The notes beneath the pieces are model-generated. The model saw only the letters and a list, made by a program, of their open reading frames with translations, was not told where the DNA came from and did not search any database. From assembly GCA_947463775.1 (NCBI GenBank), contig CANHVD010000223.1, forward strand, positions 1 to 8,628: a stretch of 8,628 nucleotides of DNA. Direction: 5' to 3'. Positions 6,506-8,628 of this stretch are shown here, one piece after another. This stretch comes from Planctomycetaceae bacterium (lineage in GTDB: Bacteria > Planctomycetota > Planctomycetia > Planctomycetales > Planctomycetaceae). Each line of letters opens with the position of its first letter. Positions within the stretch are counted from its first letter, which is position 1. The translations under genes and the position numbers were made by a program.

Positions 6506-6539
6506 ATAAAAGAGCGCGGTTCATAAAAGAGCACGGTCG
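6506..6539. repeat. Tandem 17-base direct repeat with ATAAAAGAGC core
   Basis: Two adjacent 17-base units begin at 6506 and 6523, each starting ATAAAAGAGC, then G or A, then CGGT; 14 of 17 positions agree. They sit about 160 bases upstream of the FHA start and 410 bases upstream of ftsH. A head-to-tail pair spaced near 1.6 helical turns could be a regulator-binding site, or a simple slippage product. TATAAA at 6505-6510 resembles a -10 element, but I see no matching -35 at a normal distance on either strand. Confidence 0.4.
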
Positions 6540-6951
6540 AGGAGCTCGGACGGCATATTTCATTCTACTTGATGAATCCAACTTCGCGGGCTGTCATTCT
6601 CCGGATTTGGTTCGGGTGCGTTTGCCGCCAAACCACCGTCCACAGCATCCCCCACCGTTCACGCTCCCTTTCGGGACAACGATGTCAGGTTTCGGGGACC
6701 GGCTGCGAGGGGAGCAGCGATTCCGCAATCCTTTCGACGAAGCAAAGACAATGTTGCGATTTCCGTGTTTCTCGCATTTTATGGTGGTTTGCGGGACGCC
6801 AGGGGCTGCGATAACCTGCACAATCCAACGCTGCGGCTGGACGTCGTGAGATGTGTGCACTCAGGAAGAGTCGTCACTTCTCCATTGGGCGGATCCGCTG
6901 TGAATTGATTTTGGGACGCAAGGGAAAGCAGAAGGCAGGAATTACCATCGA

Positions 6952-8628
6952 ATGAGTGAACCGTCAGATAATTCTCCACCAAATCCTCCCGCTCAGAAGC
7001 CGTCCGGATCTGCAGGTGGCGAACCACGTCGATCGAACTTTGGTTCGATGACCATGATCCTTGTATTGATCGCGATCGCGATCGCATTTTTTTCGTATAG
7101 CACCTCCCCGTCGAACTACGGCACCACAATTCCGTACTCGTTCTTCTTTGAACATCTGAAAAGTGGCAAGGTTAAGTCTGTCACGGTGCATGGTGAAATC
7201 CTCACCGGCGACTGGGACAAGATCCCCGAAGAAAAACCACCGGGGCTTACCGGCACTCTGGCGGCTAAGTTCAATACCGTTCTTCCGCCAATGTTGATGC
7301 ACAATCAGCAACTGAACAACGAACTGACTCGCCAGGGAGTGCTCTACAACAACGTTCCGACGTCTGTTTCGACAGGCACCGAGATGCTGTTGTGGATCCT
7401 GATGCCGGTTGGTCTGATTTTGATCATGTGGAACATGATGCGACGTTCCTCCGACCCGTTCAGCAGCGGCGGAATGATGGGCGGATTCGTTCGCAGTCAG
7501 GCTCGCCGTTTCGAAAAGAGTGAACACTCTACGACATTCAACGAAGTCGCCGGCCTCAAGTCCGCAAAACAAGATCTGCAGGAAGTTGTCGAGTTCCTGA
7601 AAACGCCTAAGCGATTCACTCGACTTGGCGCCAAGATTCCAAAGGGCGTGCTACTCGTTGGTCCCCCGGGAACCGGCAAAACTTTGCTGGCACGAGCGAC
7701 CGCCGGAGAAGCGGGCGTTCCGTTCTTTTCCATCAACGGTTCCGAGTTCATTCAGATGTTCGTGGGCGTCGGGGCGACTCGTGTTCGAGACCTGTTCAAG
7801 ACGGCTCGTGAATCATCACCCTGCATTATTTTCATTGATGAAATTGACGCGGTCGGTCGAGTTCGCGGTGCTGGTGTCGGCGGTGGCCACGATGAACGCG
7901 AGCAGACTTTGAATCAGATTCTGAGCGAAATGGACGGCTTCCAGCAGGGCGACACGGTCATCGTGCTGGCCGCAACAAACCGCTCCGATGTACTCGACCC
8001 GGCGTTGCTGCGTCCAGGCCGCTTTGATCGCCATGTGACAGTCGACCTGCCGGCCAAGGAAGGACGTTTGGGAATCCTGAAAGTCCATACTCGCAAAGTG
8101 CCAATGGCCGATGATGTGAATCTGGAGAGCATTGCGAAGACGACCATGGGGTTCAGCGGTGCAGAGCTTGAAAAGTTGGTGAACGAAGCTGCTCTGAAAG
8201 CCGCACGAGACGAAAAACGCGCTGTTGAAATGAGCGATTTCCGCTACGCATATGACATCGTCACGATGGGTGTTCCGCGCGATGAGGTTATGGACAAGAA
8301 AGAGAAGACTCTGACCGCCTGGCACGAAGCCGGACACGCTGTGCTGGCGTGGGCTCAGGAAGGCATGGACCCGGTTCATAAGGTGTCGATTGTTCCTCGT
8401 GGCCGAACTCTGGGTGTCACCCAGTTGATGCCCGAAAGTGAAATCAACAACCTTGGCGAACGCATCCTGAAGGCTCGCATCGTGATGACGATGGGCGGTC
8501 GCGCGGCCGAGAAGATGAAGTTCAACGAGTACTCTGCTGGGGCTCAGGGCGACATCAGTCAGGCGACGCAGATCGCGCGCCGCATGGTTGCCAGTTGGGG
8601 GATGTCAGAGGTTATTGGACCGGTTGCA
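6952..8628 (+). CDS. ftsH: ATP-dependent zinc metalloprotease FtsH (3' truncated by window)
   Basis: The first 559 codons of the membrane-anchored AAA+ protease that extracts and degrades membrane and damaged cytoplasmic proteins as a hexamer. After a Pro/Ser-rich tail of about 32 residues come a first membrane helix (about 33-49), a periplasmic segment of some 90 residues, a second helix (about 145-163) and the AAA domain. Walker A is GPPGTGKT (237-244), the pore segment MFVGVGA follows, Walker B is IIFIDEID (292-299) and the second region of homology includes RPGRFDR (354-360). The zinc site HEAGH is at 458-462 and a likely third ligand, D534, is in GAQGDISQAT. All catalytic residues are intact. 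The ATG at 6952 has AAGGCAGGA 11 bases upstream. No stop occurs before the window edge, so about the last hundred residues of a typical FtsH are missing. The gene is divergent from the FHA operon; no heat-shock promoter is recognisable. Confidence 0.97.
   Translation, partial: MSEPSDNSPPNPPAQKPSGSAGGEPRRSNFGSMTMILVLIAIAIAFFSYSTSPSNYGTTIPYSFFFEHLKSGKVKSVTVHGEILTGDWDKIPEEKPPGLTGTLAAKFNTVLPPMLMHNQQLNNELTRQGVLYNNVPTSVSTGTEMLLWILMPVGLILIMWNMMRRSSDPFSSGGMMGGFVRSQARRFEKSEHSTTFNEVAGLKSAKQDLQEVVEFLKTPKRFTRLGAKIPKGVLLVGPPGTGKTLLARATAGEAGVPFFSINGSEFIQMFVGVGATRVRDLFKTARESSPCIIFIDEIDAVGRVRGAGVGGGHDEREQTLNQILSEMDGFQQGDTVIVLAATNRSDVLDPALLRPGRFDRHVTVDLPAKEGRLGILKVHTRKVPMADDVNLESIAKTTMGFSGAELEKLVNEAALKAARDEKRAVEMSDFRYAYDIVTMGVPRDEVMDKKEKTLTAWHEAGHAVLAWAQEGMDPVHKVSIVPRGRTLGVTQLMPESEINNLGERILKARIVMTMGGRAAEKMKFNEYSAGAQGDISQATQIARRMVASWGMSEVIGPVA

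Larger units (their letters stand above)
6345..6951. other. Intergenic region between the divergent FHA operon and ftsH
   Basis: About 607 bases with no convincing gene. The small open frames here, for example 6594-6860 on the minus strand, have no recognisable family, an Arg/Cys/Gly-rich out-of-frame look and no good ribosome site. The region must hold the leftward promoter of the FHA operon and the rightward promoter of ftsH. It contains a 17-base tandem repeat and an inverted repeat, described separately. A weak extended -10-like TGCGATAAC lies at 6807-6815 upstream of ftsH but has only a poor -35 at short spacing. No tRNA or clear terminator hairpin was seen. Confidence 0.6.

Noticed and set aside
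6789..6848. Possible stem pairing GACGCCAG with CTGGACGTC upstream of ftsH
   Set aside because: The arms need a bulge and the inner bases do not pair; no known RNA thermometer or riboswitch pattern is visible.
6594..6860. Minus-strand small open frame (88 codons) in the intergenic region
   Set aside because: No recognisable motif, no good ribosome site, and an Arg/Cys/Gly-rich composition unlike the neighbouring proteins.

Overview
The window looks like a piece of a planctomycete chromosome (Planctomycetota, moderately GC-rich). The strongest taxonomic clue is a Tat-exported DUF1501 protein, a family greatly expanded in that phylum. A very long FHA protein with an acidic tail and a proline-rich-tailed FtsH fit the same picture. 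Genus cannot be decided from the sequence alone.

Layout, left to right. Bases 1-39 hold only the first 13 codons of a leftward gene with a hydrophobic N-terminus. A rightward yjbQ-family gene (270-692) follows and converges on a leftward block of four closely packed genes. In transcription order these are an FHA-domain protein with a roughly 600-residue, almost lysine/arginine-free acidic tail (6344-3657), a DUF1501 protein (3655-2261), a secreted M19 membrane-dipeptidase homologue (2235-1048) and a small Rieske [2Fe-2S] ferredoxin (1036-725). Gaps between them are 1, 25 and 11 bases, so they are probably one operon. The FHA stop and DUF1501 start are separated by a single base, and the DUF1501 ribosome binding site lies inside the last FHA codons. 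An intergenic region of about 600 bases (6345-6951) separates this block from a divergent ftsH (6952 to the window end, truncated at the 3' side). It carries a 17-base tandem direct repeat and a 6-base inverted repeat but no convincing gene.

How the genes relate. YjbQ and FtsH are ordinary housekeeping families. The leftward operon mixes a predicted cytoplasmic phosphopeptide-reading protein, two predicted exported proteins (one via Tat, one probably via Sec) and an electron-transfer protein, and no known pathway joins them. The most unusual object is the FHA protein. It has a canonical FHA domain and a tail whose only basic residues across more than 600 positions are two lysines. The tail contains tandem 65-residue repeats centred on a DFF-x2-LGI motif, plus scattered related aromatic-acidic motifs, and it ends in a compact basic tip. 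I read it as a candidate scaffold or phospho-dependent multivalent assembly protein; that function is inference. No CRISPR array, insertion sequence, tRNA or rRNA was seen.
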